The notes under the pieces: generated by a model | What the model was told of the DNA's origin: nothing | Seen by the model: the letters and a program-made list of their open reading frames with translations, nothing else | Database searches by the model: none | Translations under genes and position numbers: made by a program | Shown here: in pieces, positions 8,681 to 16,826 of the stretch | How positions within the stretch are numbered: position 1 is the stretch's first letter | Layout of the letters: each line of letters starts with the position of its first letter | Assembly (NCBI RefSeq): GCF_963676475.1 | Contig: NZ_OY781106.1 | Span: 744,001 to 808,000, forward strand | DNA from: an uncultured Celeribacter sp. | GTDB taxonomy: Bacteria; Pseudomonadota; Alphaproteobacteria; Rhodobacterales; Rhodobacteraceae | Length of the DNA stretch: 64,000 bases | Direction: 5' to 3'

Positions 8681-9700
8681 TTAGCTGTGATCCTGCAATC
8701 GCATGAAGTCCAGAATCTCGGCGGCGTCTTGCATGTGCTGCGGACGGTATCGACCATAGACACGGTAGGTCACCGCGGTGTTGGAGTGGCCGAGATACTG
8801 CGCAACCTTTTCGATCGGGATCCCGGCGCTGACCAGGTGGACGGCGGCTGTGTGGCGGATCTCGTGGATCGTTAGATGTCCGATCCTGGAACGCGTTACG
8901 GCACCACCGATACCTTTGCGAATGCTCTTTACGGGGCCTCCTGCGTATTCGACCACATAATTGCTCAGAGCGGCCTACCGGGCCGATTGAAGAGCCGTGT
9001 GAACACTGGCATTCATCGGCACCACGGCACACCCCTTGCGCGTCACACTGTCAGGTAGACGCAGGTTGATCGACCTGCGCTCAAGATCCACCCGATCCCA
9101 TGTGAGATCCAGGATTGCTCCGACGCGAGCTGCGGTTCCGAACAGCAGGATAAGGGCGAGGCGAATATGCGGATCATGTGCAGCACCGATCAGTGATCGG
9201 ATTTCGTGCGCGTCCAGAATGCGCTTGTCCGTCTCCGGTTTGGCCGGGCGCCAGATTTTTGGAACCGGCCCATCATACATGTTCATGGTGTGGCCAAAGT
9301 TCAGAGCGGAGTGCAGGTGGCCGAGCTCGGTCCAAACCGTTCCGACCGATTTGCCGGCTTCTTCGCGCATCTGCCGGTATCGCAGGCACATGGTCTTGTC
9401 GATGTCCTGTGGGAGATAGCCACCGAAGTGGGGCAGGATCGCCTTCCCCGTGTAGCCCATTGTCGTGGCGGTTGGTCTGTCGCCAAGATCCTCGATATAG
9501 GCTTGCCAGATCTCATCGAGCCGCGATCCGGCAGGGTTGGCGCGGAATGTCTCGCGGCGATAGACCTCTACGGCTTCCGGCTCCGCGTCCTTTCGGCTGC
9601 GTGCCTCAAGCTGATAGCGTCGCCTTTTCCCGGAGGCCGGGTCTTTCCAAGAGACGCAGAACCCGCCTCGCAGCTTTCCGATTGTGATGTTGTGTGACAT
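8681..9700 (-). pseudogene. tyrosine-recombinase integrase interrupted by an amber codon
   Basis: The reading frame from ATG 9700 to the stop at 8681 encodes about 339 residues of a phage/island integrase, but codon 242 is TAG (8975-8977). The same frame continues on both sides with no shift: HTALQSAR, stop, then AALSNYVVEYAGGPVKS. The family has Gln or Glu near this place, so a single base change explains the lesion. Before the stop are the SAM-like DNA-binding domain and the first catalytic Arg (GTAARVGAILDLTW). After it come HEIRHTAAVHLVSAG (His and Arg), YLGHSNTA and the Tyr nucleophile region TYRVYGRY. Position beside tRNA-Val and orientation fit an integrated element. Readthrough or amber suppression would be needed for function. 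Confidence 0.85.
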
Positions 9701-9864
9701 TCGTATTCCTCCACGGCTTCTGGTTTAATTCTGAACATCCGACCGACACGGAACGCGCGAAGGCGCCCCTCAGAGATCAGGTTGCGAACGGTTTGGGCTG
9801 AGCAGCCCCAACGTTCAGCCAGACTGTTTGGTGTGTAGGGGCGCTGAGAGCCGTAATCCGTCAT
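9568..9864 (-). CDS. excisionase-like helix-turn-helix protein
   Basis: A 98-aa protein with a MerR/Xis-type winged HTH in the first 55 residues: TPNSLAERWGCSAQTVRNLI, then GRLRAFRVGRMFRI. This excisionase-family fold typically accompanies tyrosine integrases and controls excision. The C-terminal part overlaps the integrase start by about 130 bp in another frame, an arrangement that looks odd but is plausible for this module. The IS3 element ends 1 bp upstream of the start codon, so the native promoter and ribosome site have been displaced. Expression, if any, would come from within the IS. Function is inferred from domain and context. Confidence 0.6.
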   Translation of the reverse strand: MTDYGSQRPYTPNSLAERWGCSAQTVRNLISEGRLRAFRVGRMFRIKPEAVEEYECHTTSQSESCEAGSASLGKTRPPGKGDAISLRHAAERTRSRKP

Positions 9865-10164
9865 CTGAGGTGCCCCTAGATTTGTAGACGCTTTGCTTGG
9901 TAATTTTGGAAGCAAAGGAAGACGCAAATGTCAGGGCAAATTCGCTACACTGATGAGTTCAAGATCGACGCTGTGGCTCAGGTCACGGAGCGTGGCTATT
10001 CGGTCAAGGATGTGGCTGAACGGCTCGGGATCAGCACAAAATCTCTCTACACGTGGATGGCACAATTTTCGAAGCCACAACGGCAGACGGATCAAGAAGC
10101 CGAGATCCGGCGGCTTAAAAAGGAGCTCGCTCGGGTTTCTGAGGAGCGCGATATTCTAAAAAAG

Positions 10165-10204
10165 GGCGAGGCTTGTCCGCCATTGGTCCGAGGGCAATGC
10201 CGAG
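10165..10204 (+). repeat. hairpin repeat, copy 1
   Basis: This segment sits between the OrfA slippery run and CGTACTTCGCC, where IS3 relatives have only a few bases. It contains the shared core CGCCATTGGTCCGAG (10178-10192). The flanks GGC-TTGTCC and GGGCAATGCC pair imperfectly, with an unpaired A on the 3' side, as in copy 3. Confidence 0.72.
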
Positions 10205-10225
10205 CGCGTACTTCGCCAGGGAGTG

Positions 10226-10264
10226 AGGGCATGAACGCCATTGGTTCGAGTGATTGCCTGAACA
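10226..10264 (+). repeat. hairpin repeat, copy 2
   Basis: The core CGCCATTGGTTCGAG (10236-10250) differs from copies 1 and 3 by one base. It interrupts the end of OrfA just before GTGAGGTACGCG. Its arms pair less well than those of copies 1 and 3: GAAC (10233-10236) and GTTC (10244-10247) pair around the core, and GGGCAT faces ATTGCC. Confidence 0.65.
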
Positions 10265-10933
10265 AGTGAGGTACGCGTTTATCGATGCGCACCGTCAGCA
10301 GCATCCCGTCCGCATTCTATGCAAAATACTCAGCGTCCATCCGAGTGGTTTCTATGCTTGGATGAAGGAGCCGTTGAGCCGGCGAGCGCTCGAAGACGAA
10401 CGACAAACAGCATTGGCCAAGCAGGCCTGGAATGAGAGCGGCAAGGTCTATGGATATCGCAAGATCCATGACGATCTGATCGAGATGGGCGAGGCCGTGT
10501 CCGAGAAGCGCGTTGCGCGACTGGCTCGCCTTGCAGGCATTCAGGCGCAGATCGGCTACAAAAAGAAGCCCGGCGTTTATGGTGGAAAGCCCTCTGTTGT
10601 CGTGGACAACACACTGGATCGGCAGTTCGCTGTCGACGCACCGGATCGTGCTTGTGTGACAGATATTGCCTATCTTCGCACACATGAGGGCTTTGCGTAT
10701 CTCTGCGTGATCATTGAATTGTTCTCGCGCCGCGTGGTCGGATGGGCCGTTCACTCCCGCCAAACGTCTGAGCTGGCAGTGCAGGCCCTTCTCATGGCGA
10801 TCTGGCGGCGCAAACCAGATCCGGGCTTGCTGGTGCATTCAGATCAAGGCGCCCAGTTCACCAGCCGCGAATGGGTAGCGTTCCTACGAGAGCATGGATT
10901 GGAACACTCGATGAGCCGTCGCGGAAATTGTCA

Positions 10934-10977
10934 CGAATGTGACCTTGTTCGCCATTGGTCCGAGGACAATGGTCGCA
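10934..10977 (+). repeat. hairpin repeat, copy 3
   Basis: The core CGCCATTGGTCCGAG (10950-10964) is identical to copy 1. The arms TGTGACC-TTGTTC and GGACAATGGTCGCA form the best stem of the three, about 13 pairs with a single bulged A. It breaks OrfB inside the NCHDNA-type motif, adds about 38 nt and so changes frame. Confidence 0.72.
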
Positions 10978-11200
10978 TGCTCTGGCAGAGAGCTTCTTTC
11001 AGCTCCTGAAACGGGAGAAAATCAGGCGCCGGACCTACAGAACCCGCGAAGACGCTCGACGCGATGTCTTTGTGTACATCGAGCTGTTCTACAACCCGAA
11101 ACGCAAACATACGAACAACGGCATGCTGTCGCCCGTTGACTTCGCAGAAAGACAGCTCAAACGGCAAAAGGCAGGTCTCTAGGAAACTTGGGGCACCTCA

Positions 11201-11619
11201 GCTGCGATGGCTCTCTCGGTCATCATGTTGTGTCAAGTTTCATGGCGCTTTTTTTGCGCCACTCAAGAAAATGAAAAAATGGTCGGGACGCGGTCTGCTT
11301 TGTCAGGACTCGTGGGGCCTCACATTCGGATGTGTTTTCCCCAATATGAATTTTATGGTTTAAGAACATAGATCAAGCTTGTTTCGACCTTCGGTAGAAG
11401 GCGCTCACATCGTGCTTTCAGTCCACAACAAACCCCCACAAATTGTTTTCAATTCCAGGCATCGGTCGGGACAACGGGTCGACAAATTCCGATCGACTTA
11501 AACGAATCTTCACTCCTTGGCGGCATGGATCAATGCGTACTGGGTTTTACCCGAATGCTGATCATCGCCCGGACCTCTGTTTCCAGGCTGCGACTTGACC
11601 GAGAGGCCAGGAGAGAAAA
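11201..11619. other. 419-bp gap between IS and chemoreceptor; no gene seen
   Basis: The gap is AT-richer than the core regions. I see no supported gene and no copy of the tRNA-Val 3' end that would mark the other attachment site. TGGCGC-TTTTTTT-GCGCCA (11243-11261) is a perfect 6-bp inverted repeat around a T-run, perhaps the remains of a terminator. CAGGAGAG just before 11620 is the chemoreceptor ribosome site. Confidence 0.5.
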
Positions 11620-14600
11620 ATGAACTTTTTTAGCAGGATTAAACTGGCAAAAAAACTGCCCGTAATCATGATCGGTTTGACGATCGTTACCATTGCGATT
11701 GCAAACCTCGTTTCCTACCGAAATGCATCGCAATCTTTGTTGGTCGAGGCGGAAGAGGCTTTGCTTACGGTCGCCGAAGCACGCTCGATCGAGCTGGAGG
11801 GCTGGCTTGAAGGCGTCGACATTGATCTGCGCAGCCAAGCGGAAAACCCGACGGTTCTGTCCGCGCTGCGTGGTTTCGGCGAGGCTTGGGATATGATCAA
11901 TGCCGATAAAACCCGCTACCTCAAAAAGTGGTATATCGAGGAAAACCCCAATGAATTGGGTAGCAAGCACGATCTCGATTACGCCCTCGATGGGTCCGCC
12001 TACAGCCAGGTGCACAAACTCTATCATAGCTATTTCCGCAAACTGGTGGACGAAAAAGGCTATTATGATGTGTTTGTGTTCTCTCTCGAAGGCGATCTGA
12101 TCTACTCCGTCTTCAAGGAGCAGGATTACGCCACGAATTTTCTCGAGGGCGAATATGCGCAAAGCGGCCTGGGGCGGGTTTTGCGTCAATCACTTGCAGC
12201 GACGCAAAGCGGTGATGTTTATTTCGCGGATTTCGAAAGCTATGCCCCCTCCTATGGTGCTCCCGCAGCTTTTATCGCGTCCCCTGTTTTTGATCGCAGC
12301 GGCACCCTGCGCGGTGTGATCGCCTTCCAGATGCCGATCGACAAAATTGATACAGTTACCACTCGTGGCACAGGGCTTGGAAAAACCGGAGATTCCTACC
12401 TTGTTGGTCAGGATCTCAAACTGCGCTCTGATCGCATTCACGGCACGGATAATGAAGTGCTGCAAGTCGAAATCAAAAATGAATCTGCGAAAAAGGCCAT
12501 TGCCGGGGAAAGCGGTTTTCTTCGGGAAATGGAAACCGATGAGGGTACAGGACACGAGCATAAACACCTCGCGGCGTTTTTTCCGATCGAATATCACGAC
12601 ACGCGCTGGGGTCTTGTTGCCGAGCAGAGCATTGAGGAAATTCTCGAACCTGCGACCGAGCTTGCCAATACGATGATGTGGCAAGGTGCCGTCATGACGA
12701 TCATTGTCGCCTTGATTGCCTTTCTGATTGCACGGGCGATCTCGCGCCCTCTGACCCGGGTTGAAGGCGCGATGCGGTCGGTTTCGGAGGGCAACTATTC
12801 CGACGACGTTCCGGGCATCGAACGCGGTGACGAAATCGGCCAAATTGCGCAAGCGCTGGATGATTTCCGCCATGCACTGGGGCGCGCGGAGCAAGCAACC
12901 CGCGATGGCCTCTTTAAAGGGTCAGCCTTCGAAGGGTCGTCAGCCGCGTTGATGATGATCGATCAGGATTTCAACATCACTTACATGAACACTGCGGTCC
13001 ATGAGCTTCTGAAAGGGCATGAAGAAGATTTTCGCAAAATGTTCGGGAGTTTCAATGCTGATGAAATCGTTGGCCAGAACATCGACATTTTCCATCGCGA
13101 TCCTGAACGTATCAGGGCCATCCTGTCTGACACAAGCAACATGCCGTTCTCGACCGATATGAAAGTGGGCAGCGTGCATTTTGCGCTGGACGTGAATGCT
13201 GTCATCGATCTTGACGGGGTTCAAATCGGCTGTGTCATGGAATGGAAAGACGTCACCGATATTCGTACCAACGAAGCCGTGATTACGGCCCTGGACAGCC
13301 ATCAGGCGAAAGTCGAATTCGGTGTCGATGGCCTTTTGCTGAAAGCCAATGAGAATTTTTCCCAAATGCTTGGCGCGGACAAAGCGGAGCTTGTTGGGAA
13401 ACGTTATGACGAGCTTTTCGTCTTCGATCCGAAACTTGCTGAGGAACGTGGTGAGATTTGGGATCGTCTCGGACGCGGGGAAAGTATCCTTGGGCGTTTC
13501 AAACTTCTGGACAAAGAAGGCAATACCTCTCTTCTGGAAGGCACCTTCAGCCCAGTGAAAGATGCCTCTGGTCGCCCGTTCCGCATCATTCTTCTTGGGA
13601 CGGACATCACGGAGAACCAGGCCGCTCTTGTTGCGGCTGAGGCAGAGCGTGAGCGGATGAAAACTCAGCAGGATCTTGTGGTCGAAGGCCTCCGTGTCGG
13701 TTTGAAAAAACTCGCTTCGGGCGATTTGACCTCGCGTCTTGAGGAGTCTTTTTCTGACGAATACGAGACTTTGCGTGGCGACTTTAACCAGGCGATTGAA
13801 AATCTCCTGTCGGCCATGAGAAACGTGGTCGATAATGCGGATATGATCCGTGGCGAAGCTTCGGAAATTTCCAATGCCGCCGACGATTTGTCGCGCCGAA
13901 CGGAAAAACAGGCCGCCACTCTTGAGGAAACGGCGACGGCGTTGGATCAGTTGACCTCGTCGGTGCGTTCCGCTGCCGATGGGGCCAATCAGGCCTCCGA
14001 AATGGTGGAAACAGCAAAAGCCAACGCCGAAGCCTCCGGTAAGGTCGTGCAAGAAGCCGTTGAGGCTATGAGCCAAATCGAGACATCTTCGAACCAGATT
14101 TCCAAGATCACCTCCGTCATCGACGATATTGCATTCCAGACCAATTTGCTGGCTTTGAACGCGGGCGTGGAAGCTGCGCGCGCCGGAGAAGCTGGTCGCG
14201 GTTTTGCCGTCGTGGCCTCCGAAGTGCGTGCTCTGGCACAGCGCTCTTCCGAGGCAGCTCGCGAAATCAATGATCTGATTTCGAAATCGGGAACGCTTGT
14301 GAAACGCGGCGTGAGCCTGGTTGACGAAACGGGGGAAGCTCTGCGCGGCATCGTCGGATCCGTGTCCGAGATTTCTCACAATGTTTCTGAAATTGCAGTT
14401 TCTGCCCGTGAGCAATCCTCCGGACTTGCCGAAATCAACGCGGCGGTCAATCAGCTCGATCAGGTCACACAACAAAACGCGGCTATGTTCGAACAGACCA
14501 CCGCAGCCAGCCACGCTTTGACGCGTGAAGCAGAAAACCTGAATGTCACGACCTCCAGATTTTCGATCGGAGCCGTCCAGAATGCGAAGGCGCCTGTCTC

Positions 14601-14772
14601 CGTTGACACGGTCGAATTCAAGGGCGCGCGAAAAGCTCCGGCTGCAGCGATGTCAGTGGCGCCGGCGCAAACCAGCTCTTCTAAACCTGCGCCACAAGCA
14701 CCCGTTAAAAAGGTTGTGAATGCGCCGACACCCGTACCGACGTCGGCAGAGGATGACTGGGAGGATTTCTGA
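11620..14772 (+). CDS. methyl-accepting chemotaxis protein with Cache, HAMP and two PAS domains
   Basis: A 1,050-aa chemoreceptor. A transmembrane helix spans about residues 13-33, followed by a large periplasmic Cache-type sensor to about 345. A second membrane helix (about 351-373) leads to HAMP, then two PAS domains (about 430-550 and 550-665) and a HAMP-like linker. The signalling helices follow, with the conserved tip FQTNLLALNAGVEAARAG near 838. A Pro/Ala-rich linker ends in DWEDF, a pentapeptide like the CheR/CheB tethers of other receptors. The ATG has a good AGGAGA upstream. It is followed by cheB and cheD, suggesting dedicated adaptation enzymes. Base composition appears lower in GC than the flanking core genes, which may indicate transfer. 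The ligand is unknown. Confidence 0.92.
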   Translation: MNFFSRIKLAKKLPVIMIGLTIVTIAIANLVSYRNASQSLLVEAEEALLTVAEARSIELEGWLEGVDIDLRSQAENPTVLSALRGFGEAWDMINADKTRYLKKWYIEENPNELGSKHDLDYALDGSAYSQVHKLYHSYFRKLVDEKGYYDVFVFSLEGDLIYSVFKEQDYATNFLEGEYAQSGLGRVLRQSLAATQSGDVYFADFESYAPSYGAPAAFIASPVFDRSGTLRGVIAFQMPIDKIDTVTTRGTGLGKTGDSYLVGQDLKLRSDRIHGTDNEVLQVEIKNESAKKAIAGESGFLREMETDEGTGHEHKHLAAFFPIEYHDTRWGLVAEQSIEEILEPATELANTMMWQGAVMTIIVALIAFLIARAISRPLTRVEGAMRSVSEGNYSDDVPGIERGDEIGQIAQALDDFRHALGRAEQATRDGLFKGSAFEGSSAALMMIDQDFNITYMNTAVHELLKGHEEDFRKMFGSFNADEIVGQNIDIFHRDPERIRAILSDTSNMPFSTDMKVGSVHFALDVNAVIDLDGVQIGCVMEWKDVTDIRTNEAVITALDSHQAKVEFGVDGLLLKANENFSQMLGADKAELVGKRYDELFVFDPKLAEERGEIWDRLGRGESILGRFKLLDKEGNTSLLEGTFSPVKDASGRPFRIILLGTDITENQAALVAAEAERERMKTQQDLVVEGLRVGLKKLASGDLTSRLEESFSDEYETLRGDFNQAIENLLSAMRNVVDNADMIRGEASEISNAADDLSRRTEKQAATLEETATALDQLTSSVRSAADGANQASEMVETAKANAEASGKVVQEAVEAMSQIETSSNQISKITSVIDDIAFQTNLLALNAGVEAARAGEAGRGFAVVASEVRALAQRSSEAAREINDLISKSGTLVKRGVSLVDETGEALRGIVGSVSEISHNVSEIAVSAREQSSGLAEINAAVNQLDQVTQQNAAMFEQTTAASHALTREAENLNVTTSRFSIGAVQNAKAPVSVDTVEFKGARKAPAAAMSVAPAQTSSSKPAPQAPVKKVVNAPTPVPTSAEDDWEDF

Positions 14773-14832
14773 AGTGTACGAGACACGATTGCCAGAACTT
14801 CGGAATGGGATGTTTAGGAAAGGGAGATCGGT

Positions 14833-15867
14833 GTGAAACCGTTACGTGTTTTGATTGTTGACGATTCCGCCACGATGCGACGACTTATTCGGTCTATTCT
14901 CGAAGCAGATCCTCGTCTTGAAATCGTGGCGGAAGCGGGCACCGCACGCGAGGCACGCGATGCCGTAAATGCACACCGCCCGGATGTCATGACGCTCGAT
15001 GTCGAAATGCCGAACATGAGTGGTTTGGAGTTTCTTCAGAGGCTGATGAAACATCGACCGATGCCAGTGGTGATGGTGTCCACTCTGACACGTAAGGGAA
15101 GCGATGTGGCCGTCGAGGCGATGGCGCGTGGCGCGGTGGATTGTGTCGAAAAACCCAAACTGGGGGGAGGAACCGACAATTTTGCCAAACTGGCAGATAC
15201 GGTAGCTTTGGCTGCGCGGGCGCGAGTCAGTGTTGCCCGACCGACCAGAAGCTCAATTGAACCACAGAAAAACAGACGATTCAGGCGGGTATGCCTGATT
15301 GGAGGATCGACCGGTGCGGTTGACGCGATTGAGCGTATTCTCCAAAGCTTTCCCACGGATTGTCCGCCGACCTTGATCACACAACATATGCCGGAACCTT
15401 TTTTAGTCAGTTTTGCGGCGCGTCTCGATCCTTTGGTGCAACCAAAGGTTTGCCTGGCTCAGGACGGTGCGGTTTTGCGTCCCGGCGTGGTGATGATCGC
15501 GCCTGGTGGCGATTATCATCTCAATGTGACGGGCAAGACGGAATTGAGGGTCAAATTGCACAAGGGGCCCCTCGTATCCGGGCACCGCCCTTCTGTGGAT
15601 TCTATGTTCCTGTCTGCCGTCGACCATGCTCCGAAAATCGTTGCTGGAATTCTGACGGGTATGGGAGGCGACGGTGCGATTGGCATGAAGGCCTTGCGAG
15701 ACGCCGGTGCCAAAACGCTTGGGCAGAGCAAGCAAACATGTGTTGTTTTCGGAATGCCGCGGGTCGCGGCTGAGATGGGCGGTGTAGAGGCATGGGCGGA
15801 TTTGGACCACGTCGGTGAAGAGCTGCTGCGGTTGTGTGAAACTCCGGTTCAGGTGAGGGTCACATGA
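14833..15867 (+). CDS. cheB: chemotaxis protein-glutamate methylesterase CheB
   Basis: A 344-aa two-domain response regulator that removes methyl groups from receptors when phosphorylated. The receiver domain has Asp10/Asp11 in VDDS and the phospho-acceptor Asp56 in TLDVEMP. After a linker comes the methylesterase with the catalytic triad Ser159 (IGGSTGA), His185 (ITQHMPEPF) and Asp280 (GMGGDGA). The start is GTG at 14833, with GGGAGA just upstream. It lies 60 bp after the chemoreceptor and overlaps cheD by 4 bp. No cheA, cheW, cheY or cheR is visible, so phosphotransfer must come from a kinase encoded elsewhere. Confidence 0.95.
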   Translation: MKPLRVLIVDDSATMRRLIRSILEADPRLEIVAEAGTAREARDAVNAHRPDVMTLDVEMPNMSGLEFLQRLMKHRPMPVVMVSTLTRKGSDVAVEAMARGAVDCVEKPKLGGGTDNFAKLADTVALAARARVSVARPTRSSIEPQKNRRFRRVCLIGGSTGAVDAIERILQSFPTDCPPTLITQHMPEPFLVSFAARLDPLVQPKVCLAQDGAVLRPGVVMIAPGGDYHLNVTGKTELRVKLHKGPLVSGHRPSVDSMFLSAVDHAPKIVAGILTGMGGDGAIGMKALRDAGAKTLGQSKQTCVVFGMPRVAAEMGGVEAWADLDHVGEELLRLCETPVQVRVT

Positions 15868-16397
15868 GTGCTATTTTACAACAACGCAGCAGCGGTCTGC
15901 GGACCTATATCGCGCAAGGTGAATATGCGATTGCCGATGTGGAAGACGCGGTGATTTCAACCATTCTGGGCTCTTGTGTGGCGACGTGTCTGTGGGATCC
16001 CGTGGCAAAAATCGGAGGCATGAATCATTTCTTGCTGCCGGATGGCCCGCCCTCGCGTAGCGATGTCAGCTCTTTCGGCGCCAACGCCATGGAGCTTTTG
16101 ATCAACGCGCTGATCCGCAAAGGGGCTTGCCGAGAGCGTTTGCGCGCCAAGGTCTTCGGTGGGGCAGAGATGTACAAAGGGCTGACCAACGCGGGAAATC
16201 AAAACGGTCTTTTTGTTCTGTCTTATCTTGAACGTGAGAATATTCCCTGCGACGGGAAAAGCCTTGGGGGCGGGCAGGCACGCCGGGTTGAATTTTTCCC
16301 GGCACAAGGTAAAGCCCGGCAGAAACTGGTCGAGGATCAGCACATCGTCGAAAAACGGCCGGTCCCGGAAAAGGCCAACGATTTGGAGCTGTTCTAG
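15864..16397 (+). CDS. cheD: chemoreceptor glutamine deamidase CheD
   Basis: A 177-aa CheD, which converts specific receptor glutamines to glutamate and so matures methylation sites. Catalytic residues are visible: Cys38 in ILGSCVATCLWD and His55 in GGMNHFLLP, with KVFGGAEMY further on. The ATG overlaps the cheB stop (ATGA), so translation is coupled. The partner substrate is probably the receptor two genes upstream, whose signalling domain it would modify. Confidence 0.95.
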   Translation: MSAILQQRSSGLRTYIAQGEYAIADVEDAVISTILGSCVATCLWDPVAKIGGMNHFLLPDGPPSRSDVSSFGANAMELLINALIRKGACRERLRAKVFGGAEMYKGLTNAGNQNGLFVLSYLERENIPCDGKSLGGGQARRVEFFPAQGKARQKLVEDQHIVEKRPVPEKANDLELF

Positions 16398-16826
16398 AGT
16401 TTGTGAAAATCAGGCGTGCATCATCTTGGCGTGCTCGGTGGTACGCGGTGCGGACGGGGCGGAAAGGTCTGTGTTTGTAAAAATGAAGACAGATATGTAT
16501 GCGGCATAAGAGGAGACGGGCGAAAGCAGAAGGGATGCGCGAGGTTCAATGCGCGCCTGATCGTTTTTTCTCCACTCTTGTCCCTGAGGTCGATTCAGCG
16601 ACCTGATGCCGGTTCAAAAAATTGGTCTCTGCCTGTTTCTGCCACCACGTCGGATATGCGAAACACGTGAGACGCTTGTGGTGAGCGCGTTTTGCGGTGT
16701 CTTTGGTCCATGGCTTCACGCGCTTATTTGATGGCGTATCACGACCCTGGCCAGGTACGGAACTGCGGATGCGCCCTCATCATGGGGCCTTGACGCATTG
16801 GGCACGACGACATGTCAAACCGACAA
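16398..16826. other. 429-bp gap, no gene seen
   Basis: It lies between the convergent ends of cheD and the hydrolase gene. Short open frames here have no convincing ribosome site or recognisable protein. There is no clear terminator hairpin with a T-run after cheD. Confidence 0.5.

Larger units (their letters stand above)
9928..11182 (+). pseudogene. IS3 transposase OrfA/OrfB, disrupted
   Basis: OrfA begins at 9928 (MSGQIRYTDEFK) with a helix-turn-helix and a leucine-zipper-like tail up to ERDILKK at the A6G run; then a foreign stretch replaces the normal end and the frame runs on to 10269. OrfB (10254 onward) has the HTH_21 and rve integrase core with the first two DDE aspartates (VTDIAYL and VHSDQGAQF). 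At GNCH near 10932 a repeat insertion shifts the frame. The stretch that should hold the catalytic Glu (ALAESFFQLLKREK) and the C-terminus to 11182 then appear in another frame. The transposase is therefore almost certainly inactive. Confidence 0.85.
9866..11200 (+). mobile_element. IS3-family insertion sequence, degenerate copy
   Basis: An element of about 1,335 bp bounded by inverted ends starting TGAGGTGCCCC. The left end (9866 onward) and the complement of the right end (to 11200) agree at about 20 of 24 positions, starting one base outside. Between them lie an OrfA/OrfB transposase pair with an A6G slippery run at 10158-10164, typical of IS3 programmed -1 frameshifting. The 3 bp flanking the ends differ (ATC on the left, GCT on the right), so there is no target duplication, which suggests a rearrangement after insertion. 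Three hairpin-repeat insertions interrupt the transposase. Confidence 0.88.

Noticed and set aside
11201..11619. Right attachment site (copy of the tRNA-Val 3' end)
   Set aside because: No match to the T-arm/acceptor sequence was seen here by eye.
12940..14514. A long antisense frame across the chemoreceptor
   Set aside because: The conserved receptor signalling domain is on the plus strand and no family is recognisable on the other.
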